Assembly (NCBI RefSeq): GCF_001723175.1
Contig: NC_064652.1
Coordinates: 62,001 to 126,000 of the forward strand
DNA: 64,000 bases
Source of the DNA: Penicillium oxalicum
Taxonomy: Eukaryota; Ascomycota; Eurotiomycetes; Eurotiales; Aspergillaceae
Reading direction: 5' to 3'
Numbering within the stretch: position 1 is the stretch's first letter; each line of letters opens with the position of its first letter. The translations under genes and the position numbers were made by a program. A model generated the notes under the pieces. That model saw nothing but the letters and a program-made list of their open reading frames with translations. It searched no databases and had not been told where the DNA came from. Positions 55,205 through 64,000 of the stretch are shown here, in pieces.

Positions 55205-57595
55205 TTACTCCGCAGGAGGAATGAGCTGCTTTTCCAGCGGCCATTTGGAAATAGTGGTCGCGTTGCCAGTCAAGGTGAAAGACATGACAGCCGAGCGCTC
55301 GTTGTTCAGAGCCAATTCATACTTGCCCGGGTAGACGATGCGGTTGCCAACTTCATCGGTTCGAGCCACATCGTCGAGAGTGACGGGAATCATCATTTTA
55401 GAGGACTTTTGTGGCTTGATCGATCCCAGCCGGTCAAATCCAACCAACCACTTGTGCGGGTGTGGGGCAGGACCGGCGGTGGTGTTGAGGAACAGCATAG
55501 CTGTGTAATCCGACGCGACTTTGCCGGTATTCTTGACATCGACGGTGTAATTGAGGAATGGAACCTGCTCGATCACATTGTAGCCCTCGTGGGATTGAGA
55601 CAAAAGGTCGACAATGTTGAAGGAGGCCTTGCTCTCCCTCCGCTGGCTGTGGCCCAGGGATGCCTCAAACGTAGTGTAGAACAGTCCGTGGCCGAATGGG
55701 TACACAGGTGTACCAGTGTACCACATATATGTCTGTCCTGGATTCTCACCGGATGGGCGCAAGTTCATATCCGTCGCGGGGAATTTTTCCGCGTATTCGG
55801 CAGGGTATTGCGTAGTGGTCAAGCGACCGGCTGGGGCACGCTTTCCGGTGAGAATGTCCAAGATGGCATTGCCGCCAGATTGACCAGGGTAACCACCCCA
55901 GACTAGTGCGTTCACATTCTTGTTGTTCTTCAGGGCGGAGGAATCCACCTGACCACCACCCATCTGGAGAACCACGAGGGGCTTTTTGAGCTCACTCAGC
56001 TTCTTGATGAGTTCCAGCTGGTTGCCCGGCCAGGTGATGTTCTGTCGATCCATACCCTCCGCTTCGATGGTGTTGTCGATACCACCGGCAAAGACGATGG
56101 CATCGGAGTTTTTGGCCGCATCCATGGCCTCGGCAAACCCGCTGGTGGAGTGCGAAGAGATGTTGGTACCAAGAGCATAGTGAACGGTCAGGTCTGACGC
56201 TTTGAGCGCTTGGAGTGGACTTGTAAGGTATGGCGCTGCGCCGAAGTAATTGCCTTGCATCTGTGTGGTGGCATCGGCCCAGGGTCCAATCAGAGCAACG
56301 CTCTTCACCTTCTTGGGAAGAGGAAGGGTTCCATCATTCTTGAGAAGGACAATACTCTCGACCGCAGCCTCGTACGAAATGTTCCAGGCATCCGTCTTGA
56401 CAACGTCGGACCAGGTCAGGTTGCGGTATGGGCTATCCATGCCGTCAAAGTATCCAAGGCTGACAAGATTGGAGTAGAGTCTGATGACTCCCCGCTCAAT
56501 CTCGCTGCGGGAGATCTCGCCGTGATAGAAGGACTCATTGAGATGATTCTGGTAGGTGGTTCCGCAGTTGATGTCCACGCCGGCTCTCATCGAGTCGGCT
56601 GCGGCACCAGACACGTTGGCCGCGTACTCGTGTGGGTTGAATACACCGTAGACAGCACCGCAGTCGGAGGAGACGTACCCGTCCTCAACAAAGTTCCAGG
56701 TGTCGCGAAGCAGAGTCTGAAGGAAAAAGGAGTTTGAACTGCTTGGCACGCCGTTCACGGCATTGTAGGAAGACATGACACTGTGCACCCTGGCGTCACG
56801 CACGGCGGTGACGAATTGAGGGGTATAGTACTCAGCTAGGTCTTGCTGGGTGATGTTCAAGTCGTTACCCAATCGGGAGTGGTTGTTCCAGTTCTCAATG
56901 TCGTACCCTGCAAAGTGCTTGGCATTGGCAACCAATTTGAGATGCTCCGGATCCAGGCCTCCTTGAACGCCGGTGATGTACTCGTATGCATAGGCAGAGC
57001 ACAGACAGTAAGCATCCTCGCCCGGTGTCTCCTGACCGCGACCCCAGACCGGGTGGCGGAAGGAATTGATGTTGGGAGCGTAGACGTCCAGTCCGTAGCG
57101 CCCAACGTTGTTGAAAGCTCGGCCCTGAGTGGAAATAATATCACCAATCTGGTTGATCAATGTGCGATTGAGAGCTGACATGGTAAGAATCGGAGAGGGG
57201 AAGGACGTTGCCCAGCTCCAGTCACCCGACTTGGTGAAGTTGGCACGGTCCAATCCATGAAGAGCCTCCTGCCAGACGTTGTAGGCTGGTAGACCCAGGC
57301 GTGGAATAGCGTAAATTGTGTTGCCAGTGCTTTGGATGAGCTCGTCCAGGGTCATCATGGCGACCAAGGCAGCAGCTCGGTCATGAGGGTGAGCCGAGGA
57401 GTCGCACACGAGGCTCGTGTTCAAAGGCGCCGCTGCGCAATCGGGGAACTCATAGTGAACCTTTGAAAGCGTTTGCCTATCGAGACTAGGCTGTGGCTCG
57501 GTGTTGTAATCGACATAGGAAGTGTTTGCCTGTGCCAGTACGTTCGGCACTACTGCCGCGAGGGCAGTCCAGAGCAACGCGACTGTGTTTGCCAT
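55205..57595 (-). CDS. xlnD: Secreted beta-xylosidase, GH3
   Basis: Single exon, 796 residues, close to the 800 of Aspergillus XlnD. It releases xylose from xylo-oligosaccharides outside the cell and completes xylan breakdown. A signal peptide covers residues 1-21 (LLWTALAAVVPNVLAQA). GH3 N-terminal domain: LGLPAYNVWQEALHGLDRANF, YAPNINSFRHPVWGRGQETPGEDAY; KHFAGYD and the nucleophile Asp in EDGYVSSDCGAV (about residue 311). The C-terminal domain includes VLLKNDGTLPLP and GGIDNTIEAEGMDRQ, followed by a fibronectin III-like domain (LNYTVDVKNTGKVASDYTAMLFLNTTAGP). Many N-glycosylation sites are present. Expected regulation: XlnR induction and CreA repression (sites listed separately). Confidence 0.95.
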   Translation of the reverse strand: MANTVALLWTALAAVVPNVLAQANTSYVDYNTEPQPSLDRQTLSKVHYEFPDCAAAPLNTSLVCDSSAHPHDRAAALVAMMTLDELIQSTGNTIYAIPRLGLPAYNVWQEALHGLDRANFTKSGDWSWATSFPSPILTMSALNRTLINQIGDIISTQGRAFNNVGRYGLDVYAPNINSFRHPVWGRGQETPGEDAYCLCSAYAYEYITGVQGGLDPEHLKLVANAKHFAGYDIENWNNHSRLGNDLNITQQDLAEYYTPQFVTAVRDARVHSVMSSYNAVNGVPSSSNSFFLQTLLRDTWNFVEDGYVSSDCGAVYGVFNPHEYAANVSGAAADSMRAGVDINCGTTYQNHLNESFYHGEISRSEIERGVIRLYSNLVSLGYFDGMDSPYRNLTWSDVVKTDAWNISYEAAVESIVLLKNDGTLPLPKKVKSVALIGPWADATTQMQGNYFGAAPYLTSPLQALKASDLTVHYALGTNISSHSTSGFAEAMDAAKNSDAIVFAGGIDNTIEAEGMDRQNITWPGNQLELIKKLSELKKPLVVLQMGGGQVDSSALKNNKNVNALVWGGYPGQSGGNAILDILTGKRAPAGRLTTTQYPAEYAEKFPATDMNLRPSGENPGQTYMWYTGTPVYPFGHGLFYTTFEASLGHSQRRESKASFNIVDLLSQSHEGYNVIEQVPFLNYTVDVKNTGKVASDYTAMLFLNTTAGPAPHPHKWLVGFDRLGSIKPQKSSKMMIPVTLDDVARTDEVGNRIVYPGKYELALNNERSAVMSFTLTGNATTISKWPLEKQLIPPAE

Positions 57596-57659
57596 AGTCG
57601 GAAAGAGATGGCGGCGCTGGGTGCTCGCCTAGGTACGCCGACTGACTTGGGGGAAAGAG

Positions 57660-57665
57660 GGCTAA
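57660..57665 (+). promoter_or_regulatory. Possible XlnR site (GGCTAA), proximal
   Basis: GGCTAA core about 65 bases upstream of the xlnD ATG, but downstream of the likely TATA box, so probably within the leader. Weaker candidate than the distal site. Confidence 0.3.
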
Positions 57666-57708
57666 CTGCTATTTTGCTTTCCGGCACCACCGCTTCTTTG
57701 GAGGAGGA

Positions 57709-57717
57709 TTATATATA
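57709..57717 (-). promoter_or_regulatory. TATA box of xlnD
   Basis: TATATATAA on the minus strand, about 115 bases before the xlnD ATG, a normal distance for a strongly induced secreted-enzyme gene. Confidence 0.6.
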
Positions 57718-58288
57718 CATACTACCTCCGGCAAGACGATCTCCGCGGCCGATTCATTGGCTGTGTTTCCCCCCTCCTCATTGCGGTTCCACATTAGCAT
57801 GATGAGCACACCGGCCGGCAACGTTCGAGTAGTCGAGAGTGGTCGGAGGAAGAAGCATCCACGCCTTGCAGCGGGTGGGATCACGTTGGCCTGTCCTGTT
57901 CACTTCACCCCCACATTCCGGCCCAAGATGGCAACTGTCGCGGTCGATCTCCTCTTCCGGCAGCTCAACCTCTCCAGACGATGCGGAGAGTTCTCCAATG
58001 TTCCAGTAGTATTGTGGAGAACAAGAACGGCAGACGGCTTCTGGCTTTGCGTCGAAGCTAGTGAGCTTTTAGGCTGATTGTATGGCGACCACCTACGATG
58101 ACGACAGCTTGCATAAATGGGCGATTCCTCCACCCGGCAAAATTAGGCACCGTCAATTGCATAAGTCGCATCAAGGTTTGTTTGCGATGGAAGAGCCTGG
58201 CCGATCAAACTAAAATCCCAAAGCCCACCAAGTCAACTGGGTTTTGCAGTCCTCGATTGACGGAAGACTGGGAAGCTGCAGCCATTCA

Positions 58289-58295
58289 GGCTAAA
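58289..58295 (+). promoter_or_regulatory. Candidate XlnR binding site GGCTAAA
   Basis: Exact match to the published consensus GGCTAAA of the xylanolytic activator XlnR, about 695 bases upstream of the xlnD ATG and in reverse orientation to it. Binding is inferred from the motif and the neighbouring gene. Confidence 0.45.
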
Positions 58296-58780
58296 GTTCA
58301 GCCCGACACCATTGCCGAGCATTCCGAATGTCTCTTCCTGCAAGGCTCGCGTCTGCAGAGAGACCAGCCGCTTGAGGCGACTTGCTTCTGGGTTTTCATC
58401 AGATTGTGCTCGGTAAGACGGGGATTCGGATGCAGCCCGTCTGCAACAGCGGACACTGGACAACGTTCCGATTACGTACCTAAAGAGGTTCGGAAGAGTC
58501 TGTCAATCAGGGACAGGCATGATGCAACGATCTCGGGAAAGCTACTTGAATTGGTCCGAGTATCCAATCTGCGAAGGACAGGGCTTGCGGACGAGATCCC
58601 AGATACCATTGGCATGACAATCTCTGTGAGGGGATTCATTGCGTTTACGCGAGGCTTACCATCTTGATGTCTCACTTTCTCTTTGGCCAATTCTCTTGAT
58701 TTCATGAAGTGATTCTTTTTTTTTTGGTTTCGAGCATAAGTCAACACAGGCAAGCGATCACTCCTAGCCTCACGGTTCGT

Positions 58781-60321
58781 TCAATTAATCATCACGTAGA
58801 TCGCAGAGAGTATCAAACCGACCAGGAGGGTGGTCAGAAACGCCGCACCGACTCTGTCTCCCGTCGTGATAACAGAGAATAAGATCTCCGTATCCGTTTC
58901 GTCCGGAGCTGTGCCAGCGGAACTGTTACCCTCGTTGGTACCCCCAGTGTGTGCGGTGAGGGGACCGCTGATTTTGGATGCGAGAAGTCCATGAAGAACC
59001 TCCAGAACACCCATCTGCTGGCCCACGCCAATGGTCCCATCGTACTTGCCGCTCGACCATTGATGGCCACAATAAGTCCCGGTTTTCCCTCCCAGACATT
59101 GACCCACGGCAGCCTTTGCGGTCGAACGAACCTTGGCCGTGATCTCGTCGTACGTATGAGGAGCTAGTTGAATGACATCGGCCAGCCAACGGGATAGATA
59201 TGCCTTGAAGGACAGTTGATCCACGTTGCACCTTTTGATGGACTCGCATGGAGGCTCGTGCATGACTTGAGCGCCATTGGGGTCCTTGGAGTAAAAGTGA
59301 TTGGCAGCCACGAGCAGCCCATCCAGTCGCGTTCTCCACTTGACAGATGAACCGGAAGGGGAGCCCGCGGAGAGGGACAGAGTCTGTAGATGTCACTTAG
59401 TCTCGAAGGCGATGTCTTCCTTCTCAGCGACCACTTACATAGTTATACATGACGGCAGCCCCATGAAGCCAAATACCACCGGTGTAGCTCCACCGCGTGC
59501 GGTCATACGAAGAACAGTTGGATACATCTGTTGTACCATCGTAGATTTGGAAATCTGGAGTGATCAGCCCGACGGCTTCCGACCAATCCCAAACCTTGTC
59601 AGCCCAATCGGCATATGTGGTGTTGCCGGTGTATCGGGCCAGTCGCGCGGCAAGATCAAAGAAGCCGCCGTTCGAGATGGTGTTTTTGTAGCCGTATCCC
59701 GCGTTCCACGTGTAGATCTGCCAGCGGAGTCCACCATTACAGCTCAAGTTATCCCATCGGTGAGCTTGTTGATTAAATACACCTTGCACCATGCCCAGCC
59801 AGTCGAGATCCGAGGCGACGGGGTGGGGGAAGTTTCGCTCAGCCGCCATCATCGCTGACATGGCCCAGAAAGACTGGTCATCGTTGCCCTCGGTATAGGT
59901 CTGGTTCAATGGCATAAAGTCTCCCTTGGGGCCAGCTTGATGTTCAAGAGCTTGGACGGTGATCGCATTGTAGGTTGTGTCTCCGGTGAAAGCCCAATAA
60001 TTGACCAGTGCCCCAAAAAACGCCCCGGCCTCCCACCAGTAGTATGGATCTGGCAGGTTTCCAGGAACATCTCCCGTGTCGTTGCCCGTGTAGAACGTCA
60101 CCAAGTCGTAGGCGACTCTGCTGGCCGCCGATTTGATTGACTCTGGCCATGTCAGTGAATTGACCCAGCCAAAAAATGTTGTCCGCTGGTCAAATCTTCG
60201 TGAACTTACCATCGTTGTCCAGGTCAAGCGGTACACCTGCTGCCCCGACCTGTAAGAAGATACCTGATAGAACAAGCGACCGGAAAAGCCATGACGCGGC
60301 GCCAGCGCTTTTATACGCCAT
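58781..60321 (-). CDS. GPI-anchored GH76 protein, Dfg5/Dcw1 family
   Basis: Three exons on the minus strand, 60321-60210, 60142-59439 and 59383-58781, with introns of 67 and 55 bases, give 472 residues. Dfg5/Dcw1 proteins are GPI-anchored transglycosidase-like enzymes that attach GPI-mannoproteins to the wall glucan. Residues 1-28 form a signal peptide (WLFRSLVLSGIFLQVGAAG); GH76 follows with ESIKSAASRVAYDLVTFY, YYWWEAGAFFGALVNYW, EGNDDQSFWAMSAM (catalytic Asp pair region is NDDQ), NGGLRWQI and NGGFFDLAARLARYTG. YSRWLADVIQLAP and the YCGHQWSSGKYDG segment continue the fold. The C-terminal tail has a Ser/Gly/Thr stretch then a hydrophobic end (VGAAFLTTLLVGLILSAIYVM), a GPI-attachment signal. 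Strong family assignment. Confidence 0.95.
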
Positions 60322-62552
60322 GACAATTACTCCTCTTAGAAGAAAATGAAAACGAAAGTTTCGCTGAGACTCAAGCGACCTGATGTGTGGTTGTCGCCAC
60401 ACACTTCGATTTGACTCTGTAGACGCTGACCAAAACCTCACACCTGAACGAGTGAATGTGAATAAGACTGTGAAGAAATGGAGGGGAAATGATTGAAGGA
60501 TTGATTTCCTACGAAGAGCTCTCGCCCTGGCAGTGAATCAAAATAAACACTTCAACTCAGGTTTACACATTTCATGCCCATGTTATTGTGAAGAACCAAA
60601 AGAGGGGCTTCCCAAGATCTTGTAATCGAGGCCGGCGCTAAAAGCAACCAAAGACCCTTCTTGGTCTTGACGATTCCATTTTAGACAAGACAGGCTTGCA
60701 AAGGGATGCAGTCTTGCTGGCGGAACATGGATGATTCACACAGCCACTGCCCAGAGTTTCTATGGAGCAGAGACAGCTCCTGAAATGAGTCCAGCTTCAT
60801 CCAACAGGATAATGTCCTCCGCATCCAGTAGGAGCGAGCAATACACACCACCTGCTTTGTCTTGGGCGCGTCTTGGCAGCCAATCGCGGAAGCCCTGGAG
60901 GAGTTTCAACCTTTGAGGGTTACCGAGGAGCTCCGCTGGCCGCGTCCGCGCCAAGTCCGCCTGTCTGGGCAGACTGGTTTTGGTTGAGACTCCTCGTTAA
61001 TCGATCAAGACATCGTATTCGTGAGACATGTGAGCTATCAGCCTTGATTACAGAGAGCTTTGCATCTCATAGAGGCAAGTGGGCGGTTGCAAATGTGGAG
61101 ACATCGTGTTGGCGCAAAAGGACTAAGAGGTTGGTCGCGAATGAGAGAAAAACCGCTCTCCAAAATGGTATTTGCCAAGCCTCTCCGCATGAAGACCACC
61201 GGAATTACAAATGCCCATTTGGCGGTCTCGCCAAGGAGTAGGGAGTCGAAAGAGTGAATTCACTGCTGCCTGACGGGTATCGGAAACCGAACGAAGCCAT
61301 CGCCGGCGCAGGTTTTGTCTTGAGTCGACACCCACCTATGCTTGACCAAATTAGTGTCCATTTTGACACTCATTTGTTCGGTGATGATGAAGATTTTGAC
61401 TCCAAATATGTAACACTCGTAGCGCATCGGGCCAGTGTTTTTGTCTGGGAGACGCCAAGCCTACATGGAGAGGACCCTGTAGAAACCGAACCCTCCCGAG
61501 TGCGGATCGTCAGGGCAGTGGAGGTACTGCTGAACTTCACCTGAGCAGGCGCGCACCTCTCCATCCGTCGAGTGGAACAAGGTTGAGGACGACCTATGGC
61601 CATTGAAATGTGCACCGCCCCTTGAATGGATACCAAAAATATGACGTGGGTAGGTAAGTGATGCTTAAGGTGCCGATGGAGGGCCAGTCCGAGAAAAGTC
61701 ACTCTACGTCCGACAAAGCCAGGAGGAGGAGAGAGGCCGATGACGAGACAGCCCTATTTCAGAAAAACATTTCGTGAAGCGGCCACGATCAGCGAGGATA
61801 AAGGTCCAAGAATCATTTGATAATGGGCGTCTCTCAGCGTCAATGTAGCGTCATGCCACAGCAGAGCTGGTGCTGCACGCGCAAGGCTACTCAGAATAAA
61901 CTCGTAGAGATGTCGCGCGGATTTGACCAGTTCACCTTCAATCATTGATGCTTGTCATCCGATGGGAGCCTTTCATGATTGACCTTTCAAATTGCGAGCC
62001 TGGGCAAGGTAGGACGGGAATAGGTGAAGTTCGTCGGCAATGGAGAATTTTTGGTCGAGCATCCATATGGGTATTGACATGACTATTAAGGTTGAGTTGC
62101 GGGACGTCCGGCGATATAGTTCGTTATATGGATGCCTTCAATTGGTTTATCTATCTCAAGCTGTCCACTCCCTGTTACTAGGTGATCGACCGAGCATGTG
62201 TCTGCATTGGTCGCTGTGAAGTCAAAAGACAAGCTACGCCAATGTACTCCAAATGAAAATAACTCAATTGTGTGAGTCTCATCATTGTCTTTCCTATAGA
62301 ATGGCTGTTCAACACATTTCTGGAGTATTTCGATACAATCGAGAACGGGGTTCACCTGAAGTGGCATCACACTATTTGTTATGCCTGATTTTCAAGGAAT
62401 TAATTCCGGGGCTTGCGGGTCCCCCGCAATGCGCTCGTCGCAAGCTGGTGGTCACTTCAAATTAGATTCGAACATCCCACTCCGTCGCATCTAAGATCTT
62501 GAAGGGTGTTCATTGACTGATATTCGGCCACCAGAAGGTAGAGCATAAGATT
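60322..62552. other. Intergenic (divergent promoters)
   Basis: 2.2 kb between the divergent DCW1-type and Zn2Cys6 genes. Open frames (for example 60873-61241 plus, 61254-61544 plus, 61702-61370 minus) lack domains. No repeat or RNA gene recognised. Confidence 0.4.
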
Positions 62553-64000
62553 ATGGACCTTGACTCTGCGACAAATCATCCAGCAGTCACTGAATCGAGC
62601 CTCCGACGCGCTTCCTCTTCGGCGCGAGCACCGCTTGCGGGCGGCCGCCAGATTACTCGAAATCGAGCAAGCTACAGCTGCCACACTTGCCGCCGGCGCA
62701 AGGTAAAATGTGACAAGGTAAGTACTTGTAGGTGTTTGAGTGAGCATTTTCCTATCACGATCTCACATGCGCCTCTTCGTGCGATCAGGTTCATCCGATA
62801 TGCGGCAACTGCGCAAAAACCGGGACCGAGTGCACCTACGATGCCTCGGCGTCGCGAAAAGCCGACAGGCGGCGCGACGAGTTCGCGCGGGAGACGCATG
62901 GTTTGAAAAGGAGGAGAGGGCAGTCGCACCCACTCACAGATGAAGTGGACGAGGGGCAATCGACATGCGACAACCCTACCGAGGCAATGTCGCCAGGAAA
63001 CTACAGAGATAACCCGCATGCCATTGAAGCCCGACTGGACAAACTCATGTCTATGATCGAGCGCATTGGCGGCAATCCCCGTGCGCTCGCAGAAGCGGAG
63101 AAAAAGGTATTGGCAGAGAAGGGCACCGTAAACCCAGCAGTTGCGCAACATTTGCAACAAGATAGTAGCGCTCTCAAGGGACCACCGCTGTCTTCCAGGC
63201 GGTCCAGTCCACATCGCCAAACCGCGGACTCAAGTGGCGATGAGTTCCCTATCCCATCGGGTCCTCCAACTGACCTCGTCGACCCAATTGGTAGTCTCAA
63301 TCTGGGCCATTTGAGCTTGGATGATGGTGGACGATCCCGGTAAGTGCAGGTTTGAATGAATTCTCGTGCATACCGTGCAGCTCTAAGACAATCCCTACCT
63401 AGATATGTGGGTACCACGTATTGGGCGTACATATCAAATGAGGTGGGTGACCATTGGTGAGAAATATTATTTGCCATTGGCATGGCTAATCTAAAGTTTA
63501 GATCAATGACCTCAATCAACTGCTCAGAGGCCAACCCCGGTCACACGAGACCTCTTCGGAGAATGAACACATGGAATCTAGCGACTATACTGGAAGTGCT
63601 CGAGGCAAACGGATCGAATCTGTGGAAAGTCCCCTTCGTTCCCCCGTCTCTCACGGTCATGGCGGCTCTTTCCAGCAATCCATCCTCTTCTCGTCTGGTG
63701 ACTCTCCTTCGACTACCGAGAGAAGCGTGGAACCAGAGATGCTCGACCATGTGCCAACACACCGGCAAAGTCACATTTTGTACAAAGGTTTCATGTCCGG
63801 CGTGCACGCTATCAGTCCCGTAGTTCACCCCCCAACCGTCCTCAAACAATACCGCGCCTTCTGGGAATGGTACGATTATACAAGCTACTCGGGATCACTC
63901 TGTCCTAATCCGTCGTTTATTCCACTTCTCTATGCGATCTGGTATGGAGGATCCGTGACTATCTCCATCAGAACCATCAAAGCCGAGTTCAATACGCCTT
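62553..64000 (+). CDS. Zn2Cys6 transcription factor, 3' partial
   Basis: Four exons in view, 62553-62717, 62789-63339, 63403-63442 and 63502 to the window end, giving about 418 residues before the cut. The Zn2Cys6 DNA-binding domain is split by the first intron: SCHTCRRRKVKCDK (about 42-55), then VHPICGNCAKTGTECTY, with all six cysteines present. A basic stretch follows (SRKADRRRDEF, GLKRRRG), then a possible coiled-coil helix IEARLDKLMSMIERIGG. Exon 3 is only 40 bases (YVGTTYWAYISNE). The last part, VLKQYRAFWEWYDYTSYSG, looks like the start of the fungal-specific transcription factor domain. Target genes unknown; divergent from the DCW1-type gene. Confidence 0.9.

Larger units (their letters stand above)
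57596..58780. other. Intergenic: xlnD promoter and DCW1-type 3' region
   Basis: 1.2 kb between two minus-strand genes. Carries the xlnD promoter with a TATA box and candidate XlnR sites. CreA-type SYGGRG matches occur at 57983-57988 and, reversed, 58128-58133; such hexamers are common by chance. A run of T at about 58717-58726 lies just past the DCW1-type stop. No gene supported; the frame 58098-58667 (plus) has no domain. Confidence 0.5.

Noticed and set aside
61254..61544. 96-codon plus-strand frame
   Set aside because: No family match recognised, no intron signals, in a divergent promoter region.

Overview
This window is nuclear DNA from a filamentous ascomycete, most likely a member of the Eurotiales (Aspergillus/Penicillium group). 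The evidence is short GT-AG introns of about 55-230 bases, very small first exons, and typical mould gene content: a secreted GH3 beta-xylosidase, a GPI-anchored Dfg5/Dcw1-type GH76 protein, a long-chain alcohol oxidase, a Zn2Cys6 regulator, an F-box/leucine-rich-repeat gene and fungal housekeeping genes. I saw no rRNA or tRNA gene, no intact transposon and no CRISPR array. The species call is inferred from protein resemblance recalled from memory; no search was run.

Layout. 0-5 kb: the 3' part of an AIF/FSP1-like FAD oxidoreductase, then a decayed F-box/leucine-rich gene converging on a small cysteine-rich F-box gene. 6.5-10.3 kb: an EF1B-gamma-like glutathione transferase converging on a long-chain alcohol oxidase. 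12.4-18.4 kb: a BTB (K-channel T1-type) protein, an Rcm1/NSUN5-type rRNA cytosine methyltransferase and a GNAT acetyltransferase whose reading frame changes at a CAG repeat. 19.8-21 kb: a FYVE zinc-finger protein with a 26-base homopolymer in its intron. 21-30.3 kb: about 9 kb with no gene I can support.

30-43 kb: a D-2-hydroxyacid dehydrogenase, a GT4 glycosyltransferase, a peroxisomal (SKL-ended) enoyl-CoA hydratase family protein, a Gtt1-type glutathione transferase, a complex I B15-type subunit, SAP18 and PRP18 sharing a divergent promoter, and a membrane-anchored polysaccharide deacetylase. 43-54 kb: an OSGIN-type flavoprotein, an ARL3/ARFRP1 GTPase, a small hydrophilic stress-type protein, GPI3/PIG-A (carrying a frame-shifting 10-base tandem duplication) and the DBP6 RNA helicase, the last two again divergent. 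55-64 kb: beta-xylosidase xlnD, the DCW1/DFG5 protein and a Zn2Cys6 transcription factor cut by the window end.

Most genes are independent housekeeping or metabolic loci; there is no biosynthetic cluster. Two functional echoes are worth noting. GPI3 (first step of GPI-anchor synthesis) lies near a gene for a GPI-anchored wall protein. SAP18, known from both Sin3 deacetylase and splicing-associated complexes, shares an upstream region with the splicing factor PRP18. I did not find a convincing new biological system. The most informative oddities are the broken frames in GPI3 and the F-box gene, the CAG repeat in the GNAT gene, and the long gene desert. Intron positions were assigned by reading splice consensus and keeping the protein frame.
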